Of a stretch of DNA of 52,899 nucleotides, positions 8,323 through 16,266 are shown piece by piece. Numbering within the stretch: the stretch's first letter is position 1; each line of letters opens with the position of its first letter. This DNA is from Candidatus Zixiibacteriota bacterium (GTDB taxonomy: Bacteria; Zixibacteria; MSB-5A5; GN15; FEB-12). The stretch spans positions 2,473,314 through 2,526,212 of the forward strand of contig CP070674.1 of NCBI GenBank assembly GCA_020351995.1, in the 5' to 3' direction. Under the pieces are notes generated by a model. It did no database searches. It worked only from the letters and a program-made list of their open reading frames with translations, and was not told the origin of the DNA. Made by a program: the position numbers and the translations under genes.

Positions 8323-9203
8323 CTACCGCTACAAAAGAGTACTGGCGCTGGAAAGAATACAACTGGCACGATGAGAACATAGACCCCAAAGGTGCCGAAA
8401 CCATCACCGCCGGCGTCGATATCGGATCGGTCAGCTCACAGGCCGTCGTGATGGTCAACGGCCAGCTCTACGCTTATTCCAACATGCGCACCGGATCGGA
8501 TAGCCCCGACAGCGCCCGAAACGCCATGAACTGGGCCCTCGAGGATACCGGCCTTACTTTGGACGATATCCACTACACCGTCGGGACCGGTTACGGACGT
8601 GTCAACGTTCCCTTTGCCAACCGTGCCATCACCGAGATCGCCTGCCATGCCCGCGGCGGAAACTCCATGTACGGGCCAACCGTGCGTACCATCCTCGACA
8701 TGGGCGGTCAGGATTGCAAGGCTATCCATTGCGATGAAAAAGGTAAGGTCACCAACTTCCTAATGAACGACAAGTGCGCCGCCGGTACCGGGCGCGGAAT
8801 GGAAGTCTTCGCTGACCTCCTCAACGTTTCTATCGAAGACGTCGGTGATATGTCGCTCGATGTCGATGAAGAACCCGAACCGGTTTCATCGACCTGCGTC
8901 GTCTTTGCCAAATCCGAGGCGTCATCGCTGCTTCGTGAAGGCTGGTCGACCAAACGGGTACTCGCGGCCTATTGTTCCGCCATGGCTCACCGTGTCGTCT
9001 CACTGCTTGAACGCATCGGGGTCGAGAAAGACTTCGCTATCACTGGCGGCATCGCCAAAAACAGCGGGGTTGTTACCCGCTTGGAGAAAGAACTGGGCCT
9101 GGTGTCACTGAAGTCGAAATACGATACGCAAATTGCCGGGGGCCTCGGCGCGGCCCTGTTTGCCAAAGCGCTGGTCGAAAAACAGCGCCAGAAAGGTGGT
9201 TGA
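8319..9203 (+). CDS. bzdQ: Benzoyl-CoA reductase ATPase subunit Q (BzdQ-like)
   Basis: This is the second ASKHA ATPase (294 residues). It starts with an N-terminal extension (KEYWRWKEYNWHDEN) before the ATPase fold at about residue 30 (AGVDIGSVSSQAVV). It then has DMGGQDCKAI near 127-136, Cys153 in DKCAAGTGRG and Cys193 in STCVVFAKSE. P and Q would form a heterodimer holding one [4Fe-4S] cluster between the Cys pairs and hydrolyse two ATP per electron pair to push electrons into N/O. The gene is translationally coupled to bzdP (ATGA) and to the ferredoxin that follows (TGATG). Confidence 0.88.
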   Translation: MTTATKEYWRWKEYNWHDENIDPKGAETITAGVDIGSVSSQAVVMVNGQLYAYSNMRTGSDSPDSARNAMNWALEDTGLTLDDIHYTVGTGYGRVNVPFANRAITEIACHARGGNSMYGPTVRTILDMGGQDCKAIHCDEKGKVTNFLMNDKCAAGTGRGMEVFADLLNVSIEDVGDMSLDVDEEPEPVSSTCVVFAKSEASSLLREGWSTKRVLAAYCSAMAHRVVSLLERIGVEKDFAITGGIAKNSGVVTRLEKELGLVSLKSKYDTQIAGGLGAALFAKALVEKQRQKGG

Positions 9204-9484
9204 TGAAAGCGAATTACGGATACCTCGACGGGAGCGGCGAGTACTTCATAACTATCGACACCGACCTGTGCATCGAATGTACTCATCGCGCCTGTGTCGA
9301 AGCTTGCCCGGAGGGTATGTTCGAAATCATTACCGATGACTACGACGACGAGGTGGCTGCCATCAAAGAAGAGCACCGCAAAAAGGTCAAGTACGACTGC
9401 GGCGCTTGTAAGCCGACCACCGACCGCCCGCCTCTGCCGTGTGTTGTAGCTTGCCCCCCCGGCGCTATTACCCATTCCTGGTAG
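9203..9484 (+). CDS. bzdM: 2[4Fe-4S] ferredoxin, electron donor to benzoyl-CoA reductase
   Basis: The 93-residue protein has two cysteine sets: C-x2-C-x4-C-x3-CP (CIECTHRACVEACPEG) and C-x2-C-x10-C-x3-CP (CGACKPTT...CVVACPPG). Such irregular spacings and the long linker between the sets are features of the low-potential ferredoxins that feed class I benzoyl-CoA reductases. The ATG overlaps the bzdQ stop as TGATG, so the start at 9203 is preferred to the TTG one codon earlier. Position directly after the reductase subunits is as in Azoarcus bzdM. The role is inferred from context and motif; the presence of two clusters is seen directly. Confidence 0.82.
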   Translation: MKANYGYLDGSGEYFITIDTDLCIECTHRACVEACPEGMFEIITDDYDDEVAAIKEEHRKKVKYDCGACKPTTDRPPLPCVVACPPGAITHSW

Positions 9485-9564
9485 GTGGGAACGGGCATTA
9501 ATTCCGCCGATTCCCTTGGGCACCTCATCGCCAGAGGGTGTCGCTGCCGTATATCAGGAGAACT

Positions 9565-12102
9565 ATGGCCGAACTGAGCTTTACAATTGACGGACAACAG
9601 GTCACCTGCTCCGAAGGAATGACTATACTCGAAGCGGCCGATCGGGCCGGTATATACATCCCCCGCATGTGCCACCATCCGGACTTGCCCCCGGCAACGG
9701 AAGTCATATGGGCCGGGTGTGTCTATCAGGTCGATTCAAAATTAACTGGTGAAAAATCCGACGCTCCAGCCGGGGATGATGCCCAATGTAACCTGTGTCT
9801 GGTCCAGATTGATGGCGAGCCGGAACCGGTCAACTCCTGTGTGACCCCTGCCAGGAATGGTCTGATTGTCATAACAAATGCTGAAGAAGTAATACGCCGA
9901 CGAAAACAGGCGCTAAGCAAACTGCTCACCGACCATCCTCACGCTTGCCTCACCTGTGCTCAGAAAGAGGGATGCAGCCGGACGGATTGTTCGTCTAACG
10001 TTCCCGTGGAGGAACGATGCTGCGTTCTCCTCGGCCGCTGTGAGTTGGAAAAGGTTAGCGATTACATCGGCATCCCCGGTGACACGCCCAGATACGTGCC
10101 TGCTAATCGTCCCGTGTCAAAAGACGATCCTCTCTTCGAACGCGATTACAACCTCTGCATCGGTTGCCTGCGATGTGTGCGAATCTGCCGCAAAGTACAC
10201 GGCACCGACGTTCTGGGAGCGACCTGGCATGAAGACCGACTCTGGGTCGGCACGTTGACCGGAGCCCGGTTGAGAGAAGCCCAGTGCCGCTTCTGCGGAG
10301 CCTGTGTCGAAGTATGTCCTACCGGAGCCCTGCGCGACCGTGAAGGCATTCCGTCTGTACGCCGCGATGCGCCGGTTCCCTGTATGGGCAACTGTCCCGC
10401 CGGCATCGACATTCCTCGCTATGTTAGAGCCATCGCCGCCGGGCAGTACAACGACGCAATGAATATTATTCGTGAGCGCGTCCCGTTCCCGGGTGTTCTC
10501 GGGTACGTCTGTTTCCGCCCCTGCGAGGATCACTGTCGCCGCAAAGAAATCGACGATTCTCTGGCTATATGTGACCTGAAACGCTATGTGGCCGATACAA
10601 TCTTACCTTCTGATTACCCCCCTGGTGAAAAACGCCCTGACACCGGCAAAAAAGTAGCCGTCGCAGGTTCCGGCCCTGCCGGCGCCTCAGCGGCCTACTA
10701 TCTCCAGATTCTCGGTCACGACGTCAGCCTCTTCGACCGCGAGGAAAAGTTGGGCGGCATGTTGCGCTATGGTATTCCCGACTATCGGTTGCCATCCGAC
10801 GTCCTCGACCGCGAAATGAAAATCTTGGAGACTGTTGGTGTAACCTTCCATACAGGACACCACTTCAACAGTGAACAGAAAGTCGACGAACTCAAAGCCC
10901 AAGGCTTCGACGCCGTCTTTATCGCCACCGGTGCCCCGGTCAGCAAAGCTTTACAAATTGAGGGTAGTGACCTTACCGGAATATATCCCGGACTCGAATT
11001 CCTGAAATCGGCCAAACTCTCACAGGCACCGCGGATTGAAGGCCAGGTAGTGGTCATCGGAGGTGGTAATGTCGCTATCGATGCCGCTATGACCGCAGTG
11101 CGGCTAGGTGCCCGCTCCGTTCAAATGGTCTGCCTGGAATGCAGGGAAGAGATGCCTGCCCACGATTGGGAAATCGCCCAGGCGGAAGAAGAAGGTGTGA
11201 GAATCGAATGCTCATGGGGGCCGAAGCGATTCATCGCCGCCGGGGATCAAGTAGCGGGCATCGAACTGAAAAAATGCACCCGAGTCTTCGATGAACAGGG
11301 CCGGTTTGACCCTCAGTACGATGACGCAGAGACTAAACAGATCAAAGCCGATGCCGTGGTGGTAACCATCGGTCAGCAGGCCGATGCTGACCTGCTGGCT
11401 CACGTCAGCGGCCTGTCCATGGGACCGGCCAGTACCCTCAAGGTTGATGAAAATTTTGCCTTCGGTCTCGACGGTATCTTCGCCGCTGGCGATGTGACCC
11501 GGGGACCGTCATCGGTTGTGGAGGCCATCGCCGATGGAAGGCGTGTGGCTGACATAATTGACCGGTATCTGGGGGGTAACGGGCTCGCGGAAGTCGAGCA
11601 TACCTTAACCGAGCTCGAAACTGCACCCCTCGGCACTTCTTATGAAACCTTCGAACAAGCCCGACACAAGGCGCAATCACCCGCCCTGGCAAAACGCACC
11701 AGCGGATTCGGTCTTATCCAGAACACATTCTCGGAGCAGGTAGCTCGCGCTGAAGCCACTCGCTGTTTGCAGTGCCATCTCAGGCAAAACATTACCGAGG
11801 TGGTCCTGCCGCCAGAACGGTGGCAACCCCTTAATGAAGAAGCGGTAGAATCCGTTCCCGAAACTGAGGGCGTTATTCAGTTGCTCAACAATGAAAAGAA
11901 AGTCATCCGCATTAGCGGCACCGCCAATATTCGCCAGAGCCTTAAGGAGTGCCTGCAGGAACCGGGCAACGCGGTGTGGTTTGGATGGGAAGAAGATCCC
12001 ATGTACACCAAACGTGAAAGCGAATTAATCCAGCGATACCTTCAGCAGTACGGCGAGTTGCCGGGAGGCGGAGGTGACGATGACCTTGATGACCTGTTCT
12101 AA
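9565..12102 (+). CDS. bzdV: NuoG-like/GltD-like NAD(P)H:ferredoxin oxidoreductase (BzdV-like)
   Basis: This 845-residue multicentre flavoprotein starts with a NuoG-type [2Fe-2S] domain (Cys36, 52, 75, 78, 92). A His/Cys cluster follows (HPHACLTCAQKEGC, 124-137), then two ferredoxin-type sets (CIGCLRCVRIC at 198-208; CRFCGACVEVCP at 241-252). The GltD-type N-terminal helical domain (CMGNCPAGIDIPRY) comes next. The FAD site GSGPAGASAA lies near 360, the NAD(P) site VIGGGNVAIDAA near 500, and AAGDVTRGPSSVVEAI near the end. The likely job is to regenerate reduced ferredoxin for the reductase from NAD(P)H or another donor. I start at the ATG at 9565, preceded by AGGAG. The electron donor, and whether bifurcation is involved, are not visible. 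Confidence 0.8.
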   Translation: MAELSFTIDGQQVTCSEGMTILEAADRAGIYIPRMCHHPDLPPATEVIWAGCVYQVDSKLTGEKSDAPAGDDAQCNLCLVQIDGEPEPVNSCVTPARNGLIVITNAEEVIRRRKQALSKLLTDHPHACLTCAQKEGCSRTDCSSNVPVEERCCVLLGRCELEKVSDYIGIPGDTPRYVPANRPVSKDDPLFERDYNLCIGCLRCVRICRKVHGTDVLGATWHEDRLWVGTLTGARLREAQCRFCGACVEVCPTGALRDREGIPSVRRDAPVPCMGNCPAGIDIPRYVRAIAAGQYNDAMNIIRERVPFPGVLGYVCFRPCEDHCRRKEIDDSLAICDLKRYVADTILPSDYPPGEKRPDTGKKVAVAGSGPAGASAAYYLQILGHDVSLFDREEKLGGMLRYGIPDYRLPSDVLDREMKILETVGVTFHTGHHFNSEQKVDELKAQGFDAVFIATGAPVSKALQIEGSDLTGIYPGLEFLKSAKLSQAPRIEGQVVVIGGGNVAIDAAMTAVRLGARSVQMVCLECREEMPAHDWEIAQAEEEGVRIECSWGPKRFIAAGDQVAGIELKKCTRVFDEQGRFDPQYDDAETKQIKADAVVVTIGQQADADLLAHVSGLSMGPASTLKVDENFAFGLDGIFAAGDVTRGPSSVVEAIADGRRVADIIDRYLGGNGLAEVEHTLTELETAPLGTSYETFEQARHKAQSPALAKRTSGFGLIQNTFSEQVARAEATRCLQCHLRQNITEVVLPPERWQPLNEEAVESVPETEGVIQLLNNEKKVIRISGTANIRQSLKECLQEPGNAVWFGWEEDPMYTKRESELIQRYLQQYGELPGGGGDDDLDDLF

Positions 12103-12170
12103 ACCCCTTGTCCATGCCTCGCGGACAGACTATATTCCACTTTGGACAGCAATAAAGGAAAGGCATTACG

Positions 12171-12395
12171 GTGGCTACTGAGTCTATCGATAAATTGCGT
12201 GCGGAAGGATGGGTGGAGCAGTTCACCGCCTCCGGTCCGCGTCTGGAGGAAGCCGTTGAGAACTACCTTGAACTTGGATTCGAAGTAAAAACCGTACCGG
12301 TGAAAGACCTTGACCTTGATGGCTGCACCGTCTGCTTTGACGACGAAAATGATGTTACCGTGATGATTTTCACGAGGGAAAAATCCGAAACGTAA
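12171..12395 (+). CDS. Small conserved-looking protein of the benzoyl-CoA reductase operon, function unknown
   Basis: This 74-residue protein begins at GTG 12171, about nine bases after an AAGGAAAGG site. I do not recognise it. It is acidic, without signal peptide or membrane segment. It has a helical N-terminal half (GWVEQFTASGPRLEEAV) and a strand-rich C-terminal half containing a single Cys (DGCTVCF region, two Cys in all) and DVTVMIFTR. It lies 68 bases after the BzdV-like gene and 35 before the Moco operon, on the same strand, so it is probably cotranscribed. A small subunit, or a counterpart of one of the unassigned small bzd genes, is possible but unproven. Confidence 0.7.
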   Translation: MATESIDKLRAEGWVEQFTASGPRLEEAVENYLELGFEVKTVPVKDLDLDGCTVCFDDENDVTVMIFTREKSET

Positions 12396-12430
12396 AAAAC
12401 GGCCCGGCAAGAAACCGGATACATTGACAG

Positions 12431-12940
12431 GTGCCCGCAAAACAACCCAGACCAAGCCGCTTTAACGCGGCCATTCTTATCGCCAGCGACCGCTCTTATC
12501 GCCGAGTGCGTCCCGACAAAACCGGACCCCTGCTGAAGAATTATCTTGAGAAGTCCGACTATGACGTCGCTTTTCTGGAAATATTACCGGATAAGAAAGA
12601 CACCCTTGTGAACGCGTTAAGGAAGTTGACCGTCGAGGACAAGATCAACCTCATAATCGTTTCGGGTGGAACCGGTCTTGCTCCTTCCGATGTCACGCCC
12701 GAAGCTACGCTGGAAATCATCGAGCGACGTATCCCCGGAATGGAAGAAGCTATGCGCCGTGCCTCGTTCGAGAAAACTCCCCACGCCATTCTCTCGAGAG
12801 CCGTAGTAGGTTGTGCCGGTCATAGCCTTATTGTCAACCTGCCGGGAAGCCCTCAAGGGGCTCTGGAAAACCTGGAAGTCATTCAGCCGGCTCTACAACA
12901 CGCTCTGGAACTGATAACTGGAGGCACGCCTGACCCGTGA
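12431..12940 (+). CDS. mog: Molybdopterin adenylyltransferase family protein (MogA/MoaB)
   Basis: The 169-residue MoCF-domain protein shows ILIASDRSYR at the N-terminus, the conserved SGGTGLAPSDVTPEAT loop and the NLPGSPQGALENLE loop, which bind molybdopterin. It should adenylylate molybdopterin before metal insertion by MoeA. MogA and MoaB cannot be separated by motif alone; the length fits either. The start is a GTG at 12431 and the end overlaps moaA in a GTGA junction. It opens a five-gene Moco operon immediately behind the benzoyl-CoA reductase genes. Confidence 0.88.
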   Translation: MPAKQPRPSRFNAAILIASDRSYRRVRPDKTGPLLKNYLEKSDYDVAFLEILPDKKDTLVNALRKLTVEDKINLIIVSGGTGLAPSDVTPEATLEIIERRIPGMEEAMRRASFEKTPHAILSRAVVGCAGHSLIVNLPGSPQGALENLEVIQPALQHALELITGGTPDP

Positions 12941-13920
12941 AGAAGCTGATTGACCCAATGGGCCGCCATATAAATTACCTGCGCGTTTCTCTAATTAAGC
13001 GGTGCAACTTACGATGCGGTTATTGTTACGGCCCGGAAATGACTCACAGAGAAAGTGAAGATCAACTATCGCTTCCCGACACCCTTCGTCTCATAAAGAC
13101 CTTTGCCTCATTGGGAATAACCAAAGTCCGCTTCACTGGCGGAGAACCTCTCCTTCGTCGCGAAATCGTGGATCTTGTGCACCAAACGTCTTTGCTGAGT
13201 GGCATCTCCATGATTGGACTTACCACCAACGGACTGCTGCTGGAGCCTAAGCTCCCGTCACTAATAAACGCCGGGCTTAACCGACTGAACATAAGTCTCG
13301 ATACTCTGGATAGAACTGTATTTCGAAAAGTCACCGGAGTTAACGGTTTCGACCGGGTTTACTCGGCGATAACCACCGCCGAGCAAAGTGGCGCATTTGA
13401 CTGTATCAAAATCAATACCGTCGTCATGCGAAACATCAACGACCATGAAATCCACCGCTTCGCGCTCTGGGCGCTAGAACGAAAAATCGATCTGCGCTTG
13501 ATCGAATTCATGCCCACTCGTGGATCGGGTTGGGGACAGGACCTCTTTGTAAGTGAAGATGAAATCCGAAACCAGATAGGATTGATGCTGGAACCACTGC
13601 CGGTCAATAATAACAGTCCCGGCCCGGCACGAACGTACACTTTACCCGGTGCGCCCGGTCGCATCAGTTTCATCTCAGCCATAAGCCGAAATTTCTGCCA
13701 TAAATGCAATCGGTTGCGCCTGACCTCTGACGGTGTGCTGCTCGGCTGTTTATTCTTAAATAAGGGAATCGATCTTAAGCCAGTGCTTGCCGGTAACAGG
13801 GGTAACCACGAAATAGCCAGAGTGATTCGCCACATCCTCACTGCCCCCGGGTTAAGGCGAATGCCCGAAGAAACCTCGATTCTCCGGGCCAACCCTTTTA
13901 TGCGGATGGTGGGCGGATGA
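12937..13920 (+). CDS. moaA: GTP 3',8-cyclase MoaA (radical SAM)
   Basis: This 327-residue radical SAM enzyme makes the first intermediate of molybdopterin synthesis from GTP. The SAM [4Fe-4S] motif C-x3-C-x2-C is present (CNLRCGYC), as is the KVRFTGGEPLLRR motif. The C-terminal cluster motif C-x2-C-x13-C (FCHKCNRLRL...GC) is also present, and the protein ends in the Gly-Gly pair needed for activity. The GTG start overlaps the stop of the mog gene and the stop overlaps the moaC start (ATGA). The length is typical of the family. Confidence 0.95.
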   Translation: MKKLIDPMGRHINYLRVSLIKRCNLRCGYCYGPEMTHRESEDQLSLPDTLRLIKTFASLGITKVRFTGGEPLLRREIVDLVHQTSLLSGISMIGLTTNGLLLEPKLPSLINAGLNRLNISLDTLDRTVFRKVTGVNGFDRVYSAITTAEQSGAFDCIKINTVVMRNINDHEIHRFALWALERKIDLRLIEFMPTRGSGWGQDLFVSEDEIRNQIGLMLEPLPVNNNSPGPARTYTLPGAPGRISFISAISRNFCHKCNRLRLTSDGVLLGCLFLNKGIDLKPVLAGNRGNHEIARVIRHILTAPGLRRMPEETSILRANPFMRMVGG

Positions 13921-14408
13921 AGAAAAAGAAACTCACCCATGTTGATGATAGGGGAAGGGTTCGCATGGTGGATACCGGGAAAAAACCCGATTCCGAAAGA
14001 TATGCGAGCGCCGCGGCAACTGTACTGGTTTCCGCGGAACTTTTCAGGCAACTGAACGAAAATACCCTCAAGAAAGGCGACGCGCTGTCGGCTGCCCGCA
14101 TCGCGGGCATTCAGGCTGCCAAGAGAACCGCCGAAATTATCCCCTTGTGTCACACTCTGCCCCTTACATCAGTGTCTGTCGACTTTGAATTTACCGAGGA
14201 CCCGCCGACGGTGAAAATAACCACCGAGGCTCGAACTCGCTATAACACCGGTGTTGAAATGGAAGCTCTGATGGCAGCGACCGCCGCTGCTTTGACAATC
14301 TACGACATGGGAAAAGCCGTCGATAGATCCATGACCATCGAATCAATACGGCTGGTGGAAAAACGCGGTGGTCGCAGTGGCCATTTCGAAAGAGAGGACA
14401 GCGAGTGA
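13917..14408 (+). CDS. moaC: Cyclic pyranopterin monophosphate synthase MoaC
   Basis: The 163-residue protein matches MoaC throughout: THVDDRGRVRMVDTG at the N-terminus, the AARIAGIQAAKRT helix, the active-site segment IIPLCHTLPLTSV, and YNTGVEMEALMAATAAALTIYDM. It converts the MoaA product to cyclic pyranopterin monophosphate. Four-base overlaps with moaA upstream and with the MOSC gene downstream show tight translational coupling. Genes for molybdopterin synthase (moaD/moaE) are not in this window. Confidence 0.95.
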   Translation: MKKKKLTHVDDRGRVRMVDTGKKPDSERYASAAATVLVSAELFRQLNENTLKKGDALSAARIAGIQAAKRTAEIIPLCHTLPLTSVSVDFEFTEDPPTVKITTEARTRYNTGVEMEALMAATAAALTIYDMGKAVDRSMTIESIRLVEKRGGRSGHFEREDSE

Positions 14409-14845
14409 AAAACGCTCGGGCATCTATTTTCCGGCTGTCTGTATCCGCTACCAAAGGTGGCAAGAAAGAAAATGTAAAGAACGTCAGCGTCACACTGAAC
14501 GGTTTTGATGGTGACGCCCACTCCGGTACCAGCCGGGCCCTCAGTTTGCTTCCGTGCGAAAGCATTGAGGCGATAAAGACCGATGGATTCGATATTAGGC
14601 CCGGAGATTTCGGTGAGAACATTACAACTGTTGGCGTGGACTTCGGTTTGCTGGATGTAGGCACAAAAATAGCCTTGGGTGACAGCGTGATTATCGAAAT
14701 CGTCCAGGTCGGCAAGGACTGTCATCATGGCTGCGAAATAAAGGAATCTCTTGGAGACTGCATAATGCCACGCCAGGGTTTATTTGCCAGGGTACTGGCG
14801 GAAGGTGAGTTGAACGAAGGTGACCCAATCAGAATCATTGAGTAG
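14405..14845 (+). CDS. MOSC-domain protein
   Basis: This 146-residue stand-alone MOSC domain has the hallmark C-terminal segment QVGKDCHHGCEIKESLGDC, then MPRQGLFARVL and GELNEGD. The N-terminal part contains the DGDAHSGTSRALSLLP region typical of the family. MOSC proteins of this kind are often fused to or adjacent to moaC or mog and are thought to bind Moco or transfer sulfur to it; the exact reaction is not known. The GTG start at 14405 overlaps the moaC stop, and the 3' end overlaps moeA by 26 bases. Confidence 0.88.
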   Translation: MKNARASIFRLSVSATKGGKKENVKNVSVTLNGFDGDAHSGTSRALSLLPCESIEAIKTDGFDIRPGDFGENITTVGVDFGLLDVGTKIALGDSVIIEIVQVGKDCHHGCEIKESLGDCIMPRQGLFARVLAEGELNEGDPIRIIE

Positions 14846-16061
14846 TCTGGTCTCGCTGACAGAAGCTCAACAGCGAGTTCAAAAGGCGGTAAAACAACTG
14901 CCCCCACGCCCGATGCCGCTAACGTCTGCGATCGGCAGCATCGTCGGTGAAGATATAAGGTCTCCCATCAATGTCCCCCAGTTCCCCCGCTCGGCAATGG
15001 ATGGTATCGCGGTCAGAACGGCTGACCTGAAAGGCGACGGTCCTTGGTGTCTGCCAATCCAGACTGTTATCGAAGCCGGCAACACAACACCGCACTCTCT
15101 TCTTGACCAACACGTAGTAAAGATTATGACAGGTGCACCGCTCGCGGAAGGCGCTGATGCCGTAATCAAAATTGAAGATGTCATAGTCCAGGATAACAAA
15201 GCCGTTATCAGCCAGTTACCCGCTCCGGGTTCATTCATCCGACCGATGGGTAATGACATCACGTCGGGTCAGGTTCTTTTTCGCAGGGGAGACCTGCTAA
15301 GACCCGGCGATATCGGAATACTCGCGTCGATAGGGCTGCAACAGGTAATGGTGACTCCGCGCCCTCGCATCGCGCTGGTGTCCACCGGTTCCGAGATTGT
15401 CGAGCCGGGCGCGCAACTACAATACGGGCAGATTTATGATTCAAATATACCTACTCTGTATTCATTATTGAGCTATGACCGCTTTCCCGTCCAGACACAG
15501 GAAAGAGTCCGCTCCAATGACCTTGAACCTCTGCGCGAAACACTCAAACGATGTCTTGAACACCACGATTTGGTCATCACCACCGGCGCGGTTTCAATGG
15601 GGGACTATGATTTCATCCCGGATATCGTTACGGCCCTGGGCGGAAAACTGCTCTTTTACAAAGTCGCCGTAAAACCGGGCAAACCCACTCTCATAGCCGA
15701 CATGGGACAATGCTGGCTGGTAAGTCTGCCGGGCAACCCCGTAAGCGTCCTCGTTGGCTATTTCCTGTATGTAAGACGCGTCGTCTCCCGGTTGTCCGGT
15801 TTGCCCTTTGAGCCCGTGCGCTCACATGCTACACTGGCCGGCGATGTCAGGGTAAGTGGCAATCGCTTCAATATCGTTGGGGCAAGGCTGGAAAAGACCG
15901 TCAAAGGTCTTGTTGCCCACCCGTCGCCTCGTCAGGAATCAGGAAGACTGTCATCGGCCCGTAGTATTGACGGGTTGATGATGATTGAAGGCGGCACTAG
16001 GACCGTCAAAAAAGGCACTCAGGTACTCGTGGAACTATTGAACCACGAAAGACTTCCCTGA
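14820..16061 (+). CDS. moeA: Molybdopterin molybdenumtransferase MoeA
   Basis: This 413-residue MoeA/gephyrin E-domain protein inserts molybdate into adenylylated molybdopterin. Visible motifs are PQFPRSAMDGIAV near residue 60, GAPLAEGADAVIKIED near 105, TTGAVSMGDYDF near 255, KVAVKPGKPTLIA and LPGNPVSVLVGYF. The start is GTG 14820, inside the 3' end of the MOSC gene. It closes the Moco operon; a 205-base gap follows before the next gene. Because it inserts Mo, it would serve the hydroxylase at 315-4185. Confidence 0.93.
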   Translation: MTQSESLSSLVSLTEAQQRVQKAVKQLPPRPMPLTSAIGSIVGEDIRSPINVPQFPRSAMDGIAVRTADLKGDGPWCLPIQTVIEAGNTTPHSLLDQHVVKIMTGAPLAEGADAVIKIEDVIVQDNKAVISQLPAPGSFIRPMGNDITSGQVLFRRGDLLRPGDIGILASIGLQQVMVTPRPRIALVSTGSEIVEPGAQLQYGQIYDSNIPTLYSLLSYDRFPVQTQERVRSNDLEPLRETLKRCLEHHDLVITTGAVSMGDYDFIPDIVTALGGKLLFYKVAVKPGKPTLIADMGQCWLVSLPGNPVSVLVGYFLYVRRVVSRLSGLPFEPVRSHATLAGDVRVSGNRFNIVGARLEKTVKGLVAHPSPRQESGRLSSARSIDGLMMIEGGTRTVKKGTQVLVELLNHERLP

Positions 16062-16266
16062 CTCTGGGCTTAGCTAGAACCGAATTTTGCGGTGCCTGTC
16101 GCGTGTGTTAAGCCGTTTTTCAAAACCATTTGCCTTTGCCGTCATTTTTCATTAATCTGTCAATTCAAGATAGTTGGGGAGTAATTGGATGGTGCTCGGA
16201 AGGTTACCACGAGGACCGCGACGGAACTGAAAAATCAATAATATCTATAGCTCTGAAGGATCAGTA

